Assembly: GCA_029817715.1 (NCBI GenBank)
Contig: JARUPY010000538.1
Location: 4,278,001 to 4,342,000, forward strand
From: Melastoma dodecandrum
Lineage: Eukaryota; Streptophyta; Magnoliopsida; Myrtales; Melastomataceae
Length of the DNA: 64,000 nucleotides
Direction of reading: 5' to 3'
Part shown: positions 25,363-38,427 of the stretch, in pieces
Position numbering within the stretch: the first letter of the stretch is position 1
How the letters are laid out: each line of letters opens with the position of its first letter
Position numbers and translations under genes: made by a program
The notes under the pieces: model-generated
The model's input: the letters and a program-made list of their open reading frames with translations, nothing else
Database searches by the model: none
What the model was told of the DNA's origin: nothing

Positions 25363-26765
25363 CCTCCTCCTAAGGAGGATTAATCATATTAGATAAATCA
25401 TTTCTTCGTGTACTTTTTGGTTTTTGGTGTGGAATGGAATTAAAGTCCAAGTTGGTTTGCTCGTGTTTGTTGATATGTTTGCATGAGGGGATTGGAATGG
25501 ATTGGGGTGGACGATGACTAGTTGTTGTTTGTGGTCGTGTCGAGGGGATACGTTTTGGACTGGCAGTTGGGCTTTTGGCGTGGGATTTATGTCCACCTCC
25601 CATTTGCCGTGAGGTGTTTATTAAATGGAGAGGTTGAACACATTCGGTTGTTGGATATTATTCTTTTTTTCTCGATCTATGTGGTCAAAATTGACTTGGT
25701 AAAAGAGATTGGATTTGGATTTAGAATCGTCCCTCCAAATATCATGGAATATATAAGGGGGAGGGGTGAGATAACTGGACTAGGCCCTAAAAAAGGGAGG
25801 CATCATGCCTAAAACGTGGAAGACATTTACAGGGATCCCCACCCCACCCCCCTACGTTCGTTCATGGGCTTAAAAAGAGGTGATGATTCCTGGTAATTTA
25901 TTTATAACAAGATCCAACTCCCCCAGTTCGTTGGGAGGCTCTCAATGATTTGGAAGCGCCAGACATCCGGATAGGAACAAAACGATGTCCGATCAGCAAA
26001 GACGTGGCGCGCCCCTCCACACACATCACCACTACCACCCAATTCGGCGAAAGACAGAGGGAGGAGAGACAAGTTGATTATGTGTGGAGTTGAGACATTT
26101 AGTGGTGGTGTTATGGCGAGTGAGCTAAATAAAAAGGCCCATTGATTATGGGCTCAAGACTCTCACCCTCCCCCCTGGCCGGATTGGCATGGCAACACAT
26201 GGATGGGATCGATCCCTTTGGAGTATCTCACCCATTTCATTTTAATTGCTTGAAAGATCACGTTGTTGTTTGTCCTTATTACAGCGTTGAGGCGGACACG
26301 GACAACAAATGAGTGTTCATATTATCAACAAGTCTGTTAAGGGGGCGTCTAGGGATCATCCGCCTCATCCATCCGATCCGACTAAATGACCCGCCGCCCC
26401 TCCCAAATGCTACTTCTCCAATACATAAAAAGACATCGTGAGCTTAATACTTTTTTCCTCTTCTTTGATATATAATATATATATAGCAGGGGGTATGATT
26501 TTGATTTTGATTGGCTCGAGTAACTTTTTTTCTCCCGTTCGTTGCCACGTAACCCCCATCAATACAATATTCAAAACACACACCACACAGAGAGAGAGAG
26601 AGAGAGGTCAAAGCCTGCCGAAAGCTAATGTGGTGCCAGCTGATCCCATAAAATATCATAAAACAGTTTGGACCAATCGAAATTCGCCATGTGTGTGGTC
26701 GATCCCTCTTTTTAAAGTTTAGGCTCTTTTTAGTTCCACCTAATAAGTAGGTCACCGTTGTTTGG
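25363..26765. other. CIPK upstream intergenic region
   Basis: Promoter side of CIPK; includes a (GA)n run at 26589-26606. No gene supported. Confidence 0.4.
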
Positions 26766-26773
26766 TCCGGGGG
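26766..26773. repeat. left target-site duplication of hAT element
   Basis: TCCGGGGG, identical to 27845-27852. Confidence 0.9.
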
Positions 26774-27844
26774 CAGGGGTAAAAATGAGGCGAGCCGCTC
26801 GTGAACTAGCTCGGTCAAAGCTCGGTTCGAACTCGACTTTGACCGAGCTCGAGCCGGTTCGTTCCGGCTCGTTAACGAAACGAGCCGAGCTCGAGCAGAA
26901 ACACTAACAGCTCGAAGGCTCGCGAGCATAATATTATATAATAAATTTTAATAATTTATTAATAAAAAATTAATAAAATTACCTAAAAAACTTTTTCCTT
27001 CCCCCTCCTCACACTATGCGGTAAAAGCAAACCCTAAAGAAAAAACCTCTCTCTCTCCCTCTCCTTTGGCGTGGCGATCTCCTCTCTTCATTAGATAAAG
27101 GAAAATAATCGGCCTTTTCATACTTTGTGTCTCGCGAGGATCGGCCGGAGCGAGCGTCAAAAAGTACCGGAGAGGAGCTGGCCGAATTTTACTCCCACAG
27201 GTAAGCGACAGAAAGAAGTGAAGGCGTCATAGTCAAGGTACGCTTTCCATCCCCTTACCCTCTCGTATTGTGTTCGGGCATGATGATTCAAAGCACACAA
27301 AAATTAATAAAATTACCTAATAAAATTTTAAGATATTTATTGTCTTATTATTGTTATGGTGATTGTAATACTCTTCATAATATTTTATACGCAGGTGATG
27401 ATGCTTGTATGATTGGTAATGAAGTTATATCGTGAAGATGTTTTAAGAGTATGATTTGTGGTTTGTGATTGTTTTGATAAATCTAGTTCTATTTATGGAG
27501 ATGTTTTGGGAGAATAGTTTGGAGATGTTTTGGAATTATGATTTTGTTGAAATATTTTGACAACATTGTTCATATTTAAGTTTTTGAAGTGAACTTTATT
27601 GTATATGTTTTCGAGCCAACCGAGCCGAGTTCGAGTCAACGTCAATATATGTATATTTTGAAATCGAGCTCGAGCTTTCGAGCCGAGCTTAGGCCGATCT
27701 ACATTCGAGCCTTTCGAGCCGAGCTCGAGCTCTCCATAATTGGAACGAGCCGAGTTCGTGCTCCAATTATTTGAGCTCGATCGAGCTTGAGCCGAGCTCG
27801 AGCTTGGGAGTACTCGGTCTCGACTCGACTCATTTTCACCCCTA
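26774..27844. mobile_element. non-autonomous hAT transposon, 1071 bp
   Basis: Starts CAGGGGTAAAAATGAG and ends with the inverse of TAGGGGTGAAAATGAG, followed by a perfect 8-bp duplication TCCGGGGG on each side (26766-26773 and 27845-27852). Subterminal regions are packed with GAGCTCGAGC-type repeats, as is usual for plant hAT derivatives, while the core (about 26935-27580) is AT-rich. No transposase coding. The exact duplication indicates a comparatively recent insertion. It sits 437 bp upstream of the CONSTANS-like start codon. Confidence 0.92.
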
Positions 27845-27852
27845 TCCGGGGG
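27845..27852. repeat. right target-site duplication of hAT element
   Basis: TCCGGGGG, identical to 26766-26773. Confidence 0.9.
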
Positions 27853-28281
27853 TGTCGGCACTTACACGCCGTTTTTATCCTATCCTAAAAAGAGGGCTTG
27901 AAAACATTGGTTAAAAAAGAGAGTACTCATTGTAATTAAGGCATTGTGAGTTTTGGTATTAGAGAATATTTTCCCTACCACCAAATCAGGGAATTAGGAG
28001 TGGGTCAAATTTTGGATGTATTAATTACTAAACAAAATGAAGGGGCTGGCTGTGTCGGAAATCGGAATCATTTACATGGCCGAGGGGCTTCCACGTGTCG
28101 GATCATCCATCTCCGTTAGGCATGAGTTGGACATCGTTATATCAGAATTTTGGTACAAGTCAGGATATCCTCCTCCTCACAGGCCTCACTCGCATCCACC
28201 ACCTCACACTACATTCCCCAAAAGATCCCTTTGATATCTCGCGTTTGATCTTTCCTGGGTTTTGGGGTTTTTGTGTGAGAT
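27853..28281 (+). promoter_or_regulatory. CONSTANS-like proximal promoter and 5' UTR
   Basis: 429 bp between the hAT insertion and the start codon. A G-box core CACGTG is at 28092-28097 (CCACGTGTCG), the binding core of bZIP/bHLH light regulators. Confidence 0.5.
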
Positions 28282-29499
28282 ATGGTCACTGACGGAGGAT
28301 GTGCCTTGGGTGCTAAGTCCTGCGACACCTGCAACTCGGCCGCGGCCGCCGTCTTCTGCCGTGTCCACTTGGCCTTTCTCTGCTTGTGCTGCGACTCCGG
28401 GATCCATGGGATGGGTACACAGTTCCCTGTCCGCCACGAGCGTGTTTTGATGTGCGAGGTCTGCGAACAGGCCCCTGCTTCCGTCACCTGCAGGGCCGAT
28501 GCGGCAGCCCTCTGTGCCTCATGTGATACCGACATCCATTCGGCCAACAGCCTCGCAAGTCGCCATGATCGCTTCCCTGTGGAGCCATTCTATGACGAGG
28601 CTGAGTCGATTGCGAGGTCGATGTCGCTCGGCTTCTTTCTCCCCCCTGCAAAGACTGAGGTGTGCGGGGGCATGTGCGGGCAGGACGAGCTCGACGCGGC
28701 GCCTTGGCTGCTGCCCTCTTTTGAAAACCATGGGGAGTTTAACTTTGTGGAAGGGGCATATGCGAAGGTAGCTCCGGCCGCCGTTGTTGACAGCCGTGGC
28801 CTGTTCTTGAATGAGATGGAATCCCTCCTCGATCTGGAATTCGGGACTGGGGGCGGTATGGATCAGTTGCCCAGTTCTGCGGCAGACAGACTAGTCCCAG
28901 CTCAGGGTAATCCCATGATGATCACTCAGAACAGGCCGCAGGAGCATTGCTTCGACATTGATTTCTCCAGATCGAAGCTCTCTTCTTTTGGCCATTTGCC
29001 TCCATCGCTGACCGAAAACGTAAGAGCTACTTCCCCCGGTATCCTTGACTTGCACTAATTAGCATCGTTATTGAGATCGGCGACAGCTCATTCTTGAGAG
29101 AATAATGCTGTTAATAATCACCGTGGGTGTGAGATTATAAGTTTACTTAAATCTCAGGTATCCTCGTCCTCACTAGGCAATGGGGTAGTCCCGGAGGGTG
29201 TGTCACACAGCAGCAGCGCCAATACAGCACAATCGGTCAGGAGTCAACCAACGCAATTATGTGGGACTGACAGGGAAGCGAGGGTGTTGAGGTACAGGGA
29301 GAAGCGGAAGAACCGCAAGTTCGAGAAGACCATCCGCTACGCCTCGAGGAAGGTCTACGCGGAGACCAGGCCGCGTATCAAGGGCAGGTTCGCCAAGCGG
29401 CCCGAGACCGAGATCGACCCGGAAACAGACATTGACAATTACTTATTCTCGTCGGCCTTCATGGCCGATGCCAGCTACGGCATAGTCCCGACATTCTGA
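28282..29499 (+). CDS. COL: CONSTANS-like B-box/CCT transcription regulator
   Basis: Nuclear regulator of photoperiod and light responses. Two exons, 28282-29019 and 29158-29499 (GT-AG, phase 0), 359 residues. Two tandem B-boxes lie at about residues 14-100: the second is standard ([20 protein letters not shown], then [12 protein letters not shown]...RH), while the first is degenerate. It reads C-R-V-H where the family has C-R-A-D, and MGTQFPVRH where it has ANKLASRH-like sequence, so the fourth zinc ligand is His instead of Asp. The CCT domain is complete ([20 protein letters not shown], then [17 protein letters not shown]). The C-terminus ends GIVPTF, the Val-Pro pair recognised by COP1 in this group. 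Best placed in COL group I (COL3-5 like). The intron before the CCT exon is usual. A poly(A) signal AATAAA is at 29686-29691. Confidence 0.93.
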
Positions 29500-32400
29500 A
29501 GAACCACATCTGTCGTAAATATCATTCGGTTGTGTCCTCGGGACTGCTAATAAGTATGGTTTTTGCACCCCTCGACCGTGATGAATTGCTGGGGTGTTGA
29601 TTTCCCATGTACTGCTAATATGTATGGTTTTGTATCCCATTTTAAGTTAAAAGTGCCGAGCCCTCTCCTATATCTTCTCGACTGTAATAAATCTAATGGT
29701 CGGAACTTCAACCATCAGTGAAATGAGAAGCAGCAACATAACATGTTTTTCCTGGCTGATGTTCCCTTCGAATTGGGGCCGTGCTTCTCGCAAAAAGGGA
29801 AGGAAGGGGATTCCACCCGGCGGAGATGTGGACACAAGTAGTTTGGTCATGCAAAAATTTGTGGTCGTCAAGTGTGATTGTACTGGCATAACAGCAAAAC
29901 CCTTGTTCTCAGATGCTGCCTAAGACACGAATGAGCGGTCAGGTCAGGGACCATTAGGCTGAACCTCGTTCTCGTTCAGCAGACATCGGGCCCTCCTTCA
30001 CATGGGCCAGTCTTGTCTGAACCAACCTGTAAGTTTTAGTTCCCAAGGTTTCCCATGGGCTCTGACAATTCTAAGACACCGTAGAGGCTGCATGTCCTGG
30101 AAGCCCAAAGAAGAGGACAGATTCTTATTCCGGGAGACAAGTCCTATGATTTTACACGCCCACCGGCCGGCCACTAACCCCCGACATCTTGTCACGAATA
30201 ACCCAATATTTATTCACAGTGCCATATGATTGAAAAGTGCAACCTGCCCACTCTAAACGTTGGATATACTATTGAGATATGGCATGAACGCACTCATCCG
30301 GGCAGACAAAAAGATATAAAGATACCCTCCTCTAGTTTACTTCCACCGGAAAGAAAACAAGATACAGTGATATGACCCGTGTCGTCTTTGATCTCGCGTC
30401 GCGGAGGAGCAGACCACGAGATCACTAGAGGCCCCGTTTCGATCCTTTGATCGGTTTCTCCTTTTTTTTGGGGGGGTAGGCCATAGATGAACACAAGTAA
30501 ACGTGCTAATGAATGTTTTGTACACATCATCGGAAAAATTTTAGAGTATATCTGATAGTGACTCTTACAATGGGTGCTTCTGTTAGGGCAACTTCCAGTA
30601 GGGACGCCTTCTCTTTTATCTCTTTTGGAGCAGTGTGGATAGATGACGATCTCTTCTCTTTAAAGGACGACTACGACGTACCAGCTCGCAAGAACAATGG
30701 TTCAGCCACATCCACATCTCCCTCGTTTTGTGAAGTGCTCCCACTGCCATCAGTCAGATGGCTCAAGCCAATTCAAGCTTTGCATCCATTTGACATACTT
30801 TCTTGTGGTACCATGACACCCGTGACGTTGGATCGATGAATTTCTGGAGTCCATGTCGCCTCTTGGCATAACAATCGATGGATCCCTATCCATCTATGGA
30901 CATTTGTATGGGGGTCGCTGTTACAAGTGCATTCATTCATTCAGTCCTCCCAAACTACAACTGCAATCGGGAATGACTCTTATCATCATTTTTCCACTGC
31001 CCTAATTATCATCCCTTTCCTATGGCTGCATAATATTTCACCATAGAGACGGACACTGCCCAATCACTGTCCGCTTAGGGGCACTGTTAATCTTAGTTTT
31101 GATGATGAGCTTGAGAAGCTATGTTATAAAATCATAGCATTGTGTTGCTTTAACACTTTGCTTGTCTTTGATGATGAGCTTGAGGAATGTGATGCTGCGT
31201 CACAATAAGGTGTCGCTGTAATACTGCGTCCGTTTTTTTGTAAAAATGAAAATAATTATTTTTCCAGAATTTATTGAAATTAATTCATATTTTGAATTAT
31301 CCAGATTAATTTAATGTTTCAGTCATTATCAGGACGTCCTAAATATTCTAATTTAATTTAGAATATATTTTACCATAGTTATGGTTACAAAGCCTCTAAT
31401 TATGGAAGTTAATCAAAATCCTTTTGATTAATTTCATTCATAAGAGGAAAGCTTATATCTGTTTGAGCAAAGTGTTGCTGAGTCACAACTAGCATGGGCA
31501 GTATGTTGCAGCTTTATAGTAAAGCTGTTACAGTGACGTTATGTTTACAGATTGAAAATATGGAAATACATATTTCATATTTACATTATACTTTGATTTA
31601 TCTCAGATTATTTATCTGGTTGTCTAAATACGTAGGTCAATTTAGACCGAACTACTATAAACTACCGTGTCCATCGCGCAACACTAGTACGAAAACCTAC
31701 TCGAACAAATCGTAACGGTTACAGCGAAGCTGATCTCATTCTGAGAAACGCTATACTGTGGTACAGTTCGCTTCCGCTTACACTGAGAAAGGGCGAAAAA
31801 GTTGCAAAGACTAATTCACTCACCTCTTAGTGTTCCTGAACGATCCAACAGTCACATTTATGATGCCCCAAGAAGCGCACCTCCAATGTCCAAGAGGTGA
31901 TTAACTAAGTTCACAATTCACGTTTGTTAATATTTTTTGTATTTTGAAACTTTAAATATGAAACACAGTATATTTAACTGATCATATTAAAATCTATTGA
32001 TAATGTCAACATGAGTCGTTTATTAAATATGTTAACTGATATGAAAATTATACAAATAAAATATTTTATGTCAGCATAAAGAAATTAAATATATTATAAA
32101 TAATATTACATTAAATTAATAAATATAAACTAATTAAATTATCATGTATGATTTTTTTTTTCAAATTAGAAATAAATAATCATTTAAAAGATTTAATAAA
32201 TACACATACGTTATGATAACAGTATAATTGGAGATTTGTTGCATCATCAATTAATTATTATAGAAGTAAGTTAAAACAACTAAAGCTAAAATAATTAAAA
32301 TATAATTAACTTACTTATTTTGTAATATTTTTAATAATCTTCTCTTTTACTTATATATAAAAGATTTAAAATAAAATATAAATTATTTAATTAAATTAGT

Positions 32401-32977
32401 TTTTTTTAATTATTTATTAAACGAAATACACAGATTTTACGTGTATAAATTTTAAAAATCGAATCCAAACACATATTTTATCGTGCCATGTGTAAATTCA
32501 TTTATGTAAAACACACATGTCATGTCATGTGGTTTCCGTGTCTCAAATTTTCGGTCACTCTCGGGCAGCCAAAAAAGACTCGCAAGACAGTGTAGTTAAG
32601 GTCCGATGATGCTTCACCTCGCCGCATTAAAAAACAGTAAGACCAAAAACACTCGGCCGTATCCCTCGCATGTTGTCCTAACGCTTGGAGCTTCTTCCTT
32701 TCCCTTTTGTAACAATATCCCGCTCCATTCACATTCCATCACCATGTTATTCACCTCGACCCTCGATTCAATTGCGTTCCCAAGCCATGGACAAAATCCA
32801 TTTGCACAGTTTTGGCCTAATCGCAGCGTTCTCGTAACCTAACTTCATTCGTTCGTCCTCAAGAAAAATTATTTACATTTCCCGGATGAGAGAAACCAAG
32901 ATATACCTCGGACATGAGCAACCACAGCTAGAACATAACCCAGAGAAAGGAAAACGTTGAAGTTCTTTGGGACAGAT
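29500..32977. other. intergenic region between COL and GDU
   Basis: Starts with the COL 3' UTR. From about 31200 to 32520 it is strongly AT-rich. A repeated TTGATGATGAGCTTGA motif occurs near 31100 and 31170. No gene or defined transposon was recognised. Confidence 0.4.
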
Positions 32978-33466
32978 CTAGGCTGGAAGGGTCTCGAGCG
33001 CCGTACCCGACTCCGGCATGCGATCGACGCCCCCATCCTGCTTCGCCATCTCCGCTTCCCCGTTCTCCTGATCGCACTCGCGACCTCCACACTTACAGTT
33101 GTTCCCGAACGAGGATGACCGGCTTGACGCGGGCGTGGCCAGGAAGGTCGGCTTAACCTGTCCAGCCATGATCACGAGGACCTTCTCCTCGAATACGGGA
33201 AGCTTCGGCGGCTCCCCCTCCTTGTCGCCAGCCTCAAGGTCCTGTTGTAGGCTGTCTCGGTTGTCGCCGTTCCTGCTTCCCAAGTATCCCGACAGCTTCC
33301 AGTAGGAGCATGCGAGGAGGAGTAGGGCGAAGGCAATCAAGCCCAACATGGCCGCGAGCCCGCCGAAAAGGTACGGCACCGGGGAATGCCACGGGGAGTG
33401 TTGCCCGGGAATCGAGGAGGCCCTGGCGAGGGTCTCGTTGACCTGACCTTGACCGGATGCTTCCAT
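32978..33466 (-). CDS. GDU: GLUTAMINE DUMPER family membrane protein
   Basis: Small plant-specific single-pass membrane protein that promotes amino-acid export and interacts with LOG2-type ubiquitin ligase. Single exon, ATG at 33464-33466, 162 residues. The transmembrane segment at about residues 30-57 carries the family signature (VPYLFGGLAAMLGLIAFALL followed by LLACSYWKLS). The cytosolic VIMAG box (VLVIMAGQVKPTFLATP) is at about residues 98-115. The Ser/Cys/Asp-rich tail is variable in the family. Length and intron-less structure are normal. An upstream in-frame extension exists, but MEASGQ is the expected family-like start. Confidence 0.93.
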   Translation of the reverse strand: MEASGQGQVNETLARASSIPGQHSPWHSPVPYLFGGLAAMLGLIAFALLLLACSYWKLSGYLGSRNGDNRDSLQQDLEAGDKEGEPPKLPVFEEKVLVIMAGQVKPTFLATPASSRSSSFGNNCKCGGRECDQENGEAEMAKQDGGVDRMPESGTALETLPA

Positions 33467-33651
33467 TAATCCTTCTGTTGGAACCAAACCCAAAACAGTC
33501 GTGCTGTATTGAAAGGAAGAGTAGTACGGACAGCAGGTGGAAAGGATAAGGAAGGGATGTGTAATAAACAAAAGGAGTTAGGAAAATGGTGAACTTTTGG
33601 GGCGGATATCGGGGGGGGGGGGGGTTGATGAAGTGTAGGCAGGTTATGAGA

Positions 33652-33664
33652 GGTATATATATAA
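33652..33664 (-). promoter_or_regulatory. GDU TATA box
   Basis: On the minus strand TTATATATATACC lies about 190 bp upstream of the GDU start codon, a reasonable TATA position for a gene with a 150-bp leader. Confidence 0.5.
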
Positions 33665-33666
33665 TA

Positions 33667-36600
33667 AAATAGCTTACAAATATATAAACCAACTCATGAG
33701 ATGAACTTTCATGCATCTGGTTATTTAATGTCATCGTCTCTCTAAATAAAAGTAGGAGGGCAGCATTTGCTTTTTCGTGGGTCCGACTAATCTTTTCTAA
33801 AAAATAATATCGTTATTATTTGTATCCGTGTATTACACACGAGTGGAGCACCCACAAGCAGTAGAAGTTAACCCTCGAAGTCGAATCATTTTCGGCTCTT
33901 TGATTTTGATTCAAGGTTAGACGAAGTTCTTGACCCGTTACGTATTTAAGGATTTTTACTGGCACGAATTTAAAACTAAAATCTTTCAAATACCATGTTA
34001 CATTTGAGATCCAGCGTGCGGTGAAATCCCATCGGAAACAGGGTTTAACTAAACCGAAGCCCTCCCGACACAATCCAAGGAAAAAGAAAAGGACAAAGAT
34101 TGTAATGAAACCGAGGTGGGGGAATCCAATGGGACGGGGGATCATAGCATCACGAGTACAACCAAATAGATAGAGTTCGAGGGGTACACAGAGAAGATGG
34201 GAAGGCGTGGATCAGGAGGATCACGACAACGACACATGAGGAATGAACAAAATGTTCGTGGGTAAACTTACAATGAATCTCGATTCATGAGGATGGATGA
34301 TAATCATTAATCTTTTAATTGCGTCACGTGTTGAATCACGTAACGAATATGTCGAATGATTCTCGTAGGACCATAAGAAAACAAAGAAAGAGGAAAAAAG
34401 AAGGGGGGGGGGGAAGTAGTCATGATTGTTGATGATATTGTAGTAAGTTATTTGGACCCACCAACCACTACATTTTTTGTGCTCAGTACTTTATGCTTTT
34501 TGAATGCAAAAAGCCACCATTTTGTCTCCACTTATATATATATATATATATATATATTTAAATAAAGGATTCATCGACTAATTGGAAACTAAACCACTCG
34601 ACGTGCACGCAAAGGACGAAGGATGTGATGATTTTCCCTTTTCCATTCCCAATACACAAAACGATTTCGTCAATGTTTCCCACTTAAAGAAACAACCCCA
34701 ACTCAAAGTTATCATAAAGATCCCAAGTCTTGGAGTTCCATTCCAAGTCGGAATACAACCGAATCCTCTACTTTTTCTTCCTCTTTTCATGGATTAGAAA
34801 TTTCCCATCATGAAGACATTGAGGTTTTGTCGGTCTATGGGATGAACATGAAGGTGAAGGTGACTCTGCTGACACGCACGACACTATCGCCTAAAAGGTA
34901 TTTTAGTAGAGAGAATTCCCTTGCGCTGGGAGGACCCCTAGCTGCTCTTTGTGTTTGCCACGACGACCATTCGGGGAGGTTCTTTCCGTGACGGAAGTGG
35001 CTGAGAATCCCGGAGCCCTGGATGTTCAAATGAATATGCTACATGTTGAGGGGTACCGACGCGGCGTGTACACGTAGTCGTTGGTCGTGGTCTAGTTCTT
35101 TGGCTAGAAATGTACCCTAGGACCCCTCATCCTCATCCTGTTCAGGTGAAAACGAGGAATGGGGGGCGCCACAGTTGCATGTGCTCTCCTCTCTGAAAAG
35201 ATCAGGGCGGTAGCGTTCAAAGTGAAGTGGGGCTTGGGTGTTTCCTTTTCGTAGAGCGATCAGTCGCAACCCGGATGGCATTAGCTCACTGCAACCGGTT
35301 CCCCCCACGAGATGGATGGCCCAACAATAGTCCATGCAGACAAACAACTAACGACGGGATAACCACTGTCCTCTTTGCCTTACACCATAAACGCAATAAT
35401 TTTAACCAACGGGGAGGGAGTTTTCTGCGGGAAGTTTTAGGAATCAAAGTAGAACCGGTTACTTTAGATCGCCTCTCGGAATATTAGTGTGCCTGCCCAC
35501 CGTAGAACTTGGTGGATTCAATGGAATCGGTTCTTTCCAATTCCAAAGCATCTTTTGTTGATTTAGTGGCAGGTCAATGTCGACGCGAAATGATTTCCTT
35601 TCTTCCTATGATATCCACGGACGCAAAAGTAGACGCCACCCCCATGAAATGGTATTTTCAGCCGGTTCGTGCCTGTCCTAGTCCGGCTACTGATATATGA
35701 TTGATCCTTAGGTGAAGAAAGTAATTAGTATGACTGAGGAATGTGATGTTCCGAATCGATGAATTAACGTGAAACATGGTATCAGTAAGGAAATGGGTTT
35801 CCATTAGGTGCTGAATAATGGTTGACAGCACTTCGGTGCTGAACAAAAGCCATGAACTAACTCTCCAAGACCAGACTGCACCCTTCGCATCTCTGCTTGC
35901 CCGACAACCCCTCGAAAGACATGATGCTTCTTGCTATTCACACCCCCATTGGAATAGCTTCCCTTTTGTAGAAGCAGACAAGTTGCAACTGGGCTTTGAA
36001 GGAAAAGAGGTAAAGGCTATTCTGATTATTTGGGTGTGGGAGATGAGTCATTTGTCGTCATCGGGAGGCAGACACATGTGGTTGTGGTGGTGGTGGGCTG
36101 ATGGAACAAAAGGGAGGTCGGGTGATTCATACTACTGTTTCCCCTGCCATTTATCCATCCTCTTCGTTGCAGATTCATCGACCTGATTGGGAAGAGGTGA
36201 TGGAGGAACACTTCCAAGAGAGTTATGTTATACACTGAATGCAACAGGACAGGTATGCATATACAACACTAGTTAACAACTTAAGATCAATCCCGAGGGG
36301 GAAAAGAATTTGCTGCTTCTTTCTGTATCGCACCTATAACTCTTTCCAAGATAAATTATAAGTATACTATTCGTCTTCCTGGATCATAAGTGAGTGGACG
36401 GGCGTTGTCACATGAATTTTGGGCTTCGTCTATAATGGGCCAAAGAGGTGACTATGTGTAAACATCACTAGAGAAGTCCGAGAATAACATTATTCGAGAA
36501 TCGCGTCTCGAGTAGGCTACAAGCATCGCATAGCTCGGGACCTAAACCACGGTTCGAGAAACTACAAGAATTTATCAACTCAACCATGTCAATAGAGGCA

Positions 36601-38427
36601 TACCACCCCTGCTTCAATCCAAAGATTCGAGCAGGCCATCATCCATGTAGGCCTCGTGGAAGCCTCTCTGCAAGTTGAAAGGAACAATTATCCTAAATTA
36701 GAGAGAACAGGGCCTGCTACAAAAGAATTGTCCAGAAGTTGCATCGATAGGGTTTCCAGGATAATAAACCCTTTCAGCAGAAAGGATCAAACCCCCATGG
36801 GTTCCTTCCACTTCCATAGTTGTGCAAGTTTAGTGCAACTATTGCCCTGACACTGGCAATCCGAGGAGGAGATCGTCAGAAAATTTAAATACATTATTTT
36901 CTCAAAGGCCCCTTAACAAGGACAGAAATACAAATCGACAACAAATAAATCTCTACACTACCTGGAAGGAACTGTGTTGGCGCGGAATTGTGTTCCCCAC
37001 ACTACATATCGAATTATACAAAAGAACTGTAGTTGCCGTAAAGTAAATAACGCAAACTGAAAGGGAAACGATGCTTGAAATAATGAAACAAAGTCGAATT
37101 ACAGAATCTGAGCCTTTACAACACTTATAAACATGATGCAAAAGGGAAAAAACAACCAAAAGGACTTGAGAACGGCTGTAAGGTGCTTTTCGACGATCGA
37201 CGGATGAACAACGGCTAGGGCATATTCCTTTAATGGAATCTATCTTGATGGATCGGTGATCGGATGTAGTGAAGTGATGGTGATTTCAGGACACGGTGGG
37301 GAGAGCAAAAGCTGTAGACTAACTTAGACAACTTCTGGGTTTTGTGTGTGATTGATTGTCTAGCCCCCTTTAATGGAGGCCGCCTGGGACGAAATGGGGA
37401 TGGTGATCGGTAGAACTTCGCGGCAGCTACAGCAGCCTTCTTTATTGGAGACTACCTTGGGTGGTTTGTGAATCAGTGGACGGTGAAGTGTGAAAGGCAA
37501 TGAAGGGCGATTTTAGGACATGGTTCAACACGCTTTTCTGGACACCTTCAGGACACTAGGGAAGAGAGCAAAAACTTTAGATCAATCCGCCGGTTTGGAC
37601 TTAGTGATTGATCGTGTGTTTCAATGAAGGGAACAATACATATTTATAATAAATTCATTAAGACATCGTGGGACCCAAGATAGTTTAGAACACAAGAAAA
37701 CTACCAAAAGATGTGGAAAAATGATGTAAACTGCCAAAGATCATGGGTGCCTCAAGATTTCCTATTTTCTTGGGTGTTAATATGCATGAATACCCACGAG
37801 CTCGGGACGACTGAAGGCCGGGAAGATGAAGCTAGACGTCGGCAGTGCGCTCCCCGGGACATTTCTCTTCCATCCCTAAATGGACTCGAGCGACGTTAAA
37901 TCCATCCTCTTCCTTATTCACTTCCAGTCATGTGGATAAGTTGTGTGTTAAAATCGAGAGCGTGTAGCCCAAGATATAGTTAAAATACGGAACACAACGC
38001 TTATATACTCGAGCGTTTCAATCGACTGAGCATAACTTTGGCCACAGAACCTCAATTTGCTCGAGATTATTTGTGATTGTTTCCTCTTTGACTCTTCTAT
38101 AACTTTCATGTTTTGAGTTTTCTCATTTGAGACAATATGGGTCGAGTTTTGATATGTCGAAGTCGGAACTCTTCTGTTCTTGAGATCCGGTCTCGAGAGC
38201 AACAGCAACCTCCCTCTCAGAAGAATTGGCCAGTTTTACATGCAACCTCGACATATTCTTCAATCCCCTGAAATCAAAAGATTTATATTATAGCATTTGT
38301 TTGGAGAAATGGAATGCGTTGTGCTCAAAGAGTTCCGGTGGGTCGATTGTCTATCACATGGTAAGCAAATAGAAACAGGTGTTTACAGAACCCAACTGTC
38401 AACACTGAGCCAGAACATTTGTGTAGT
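33667..38427. other. gene-free intergenic region
   Basis: No gene recognised. Contains an (AT)n run (34533-34557) and a diverged internal duplication at about 37225-37375 and 37440-37620 that repeats 'GGACAC...GAGAGCAAAA' and 'GTGATTGAT' blocks, suggesting old LTR or other repeat remnants. Open frames here show no domain. Confidence 0.35.
34533..34557. repeat. (TA)n microsatellite
   Basis: Uninterrupted TA dinucleotides. Confidence 0.95.
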
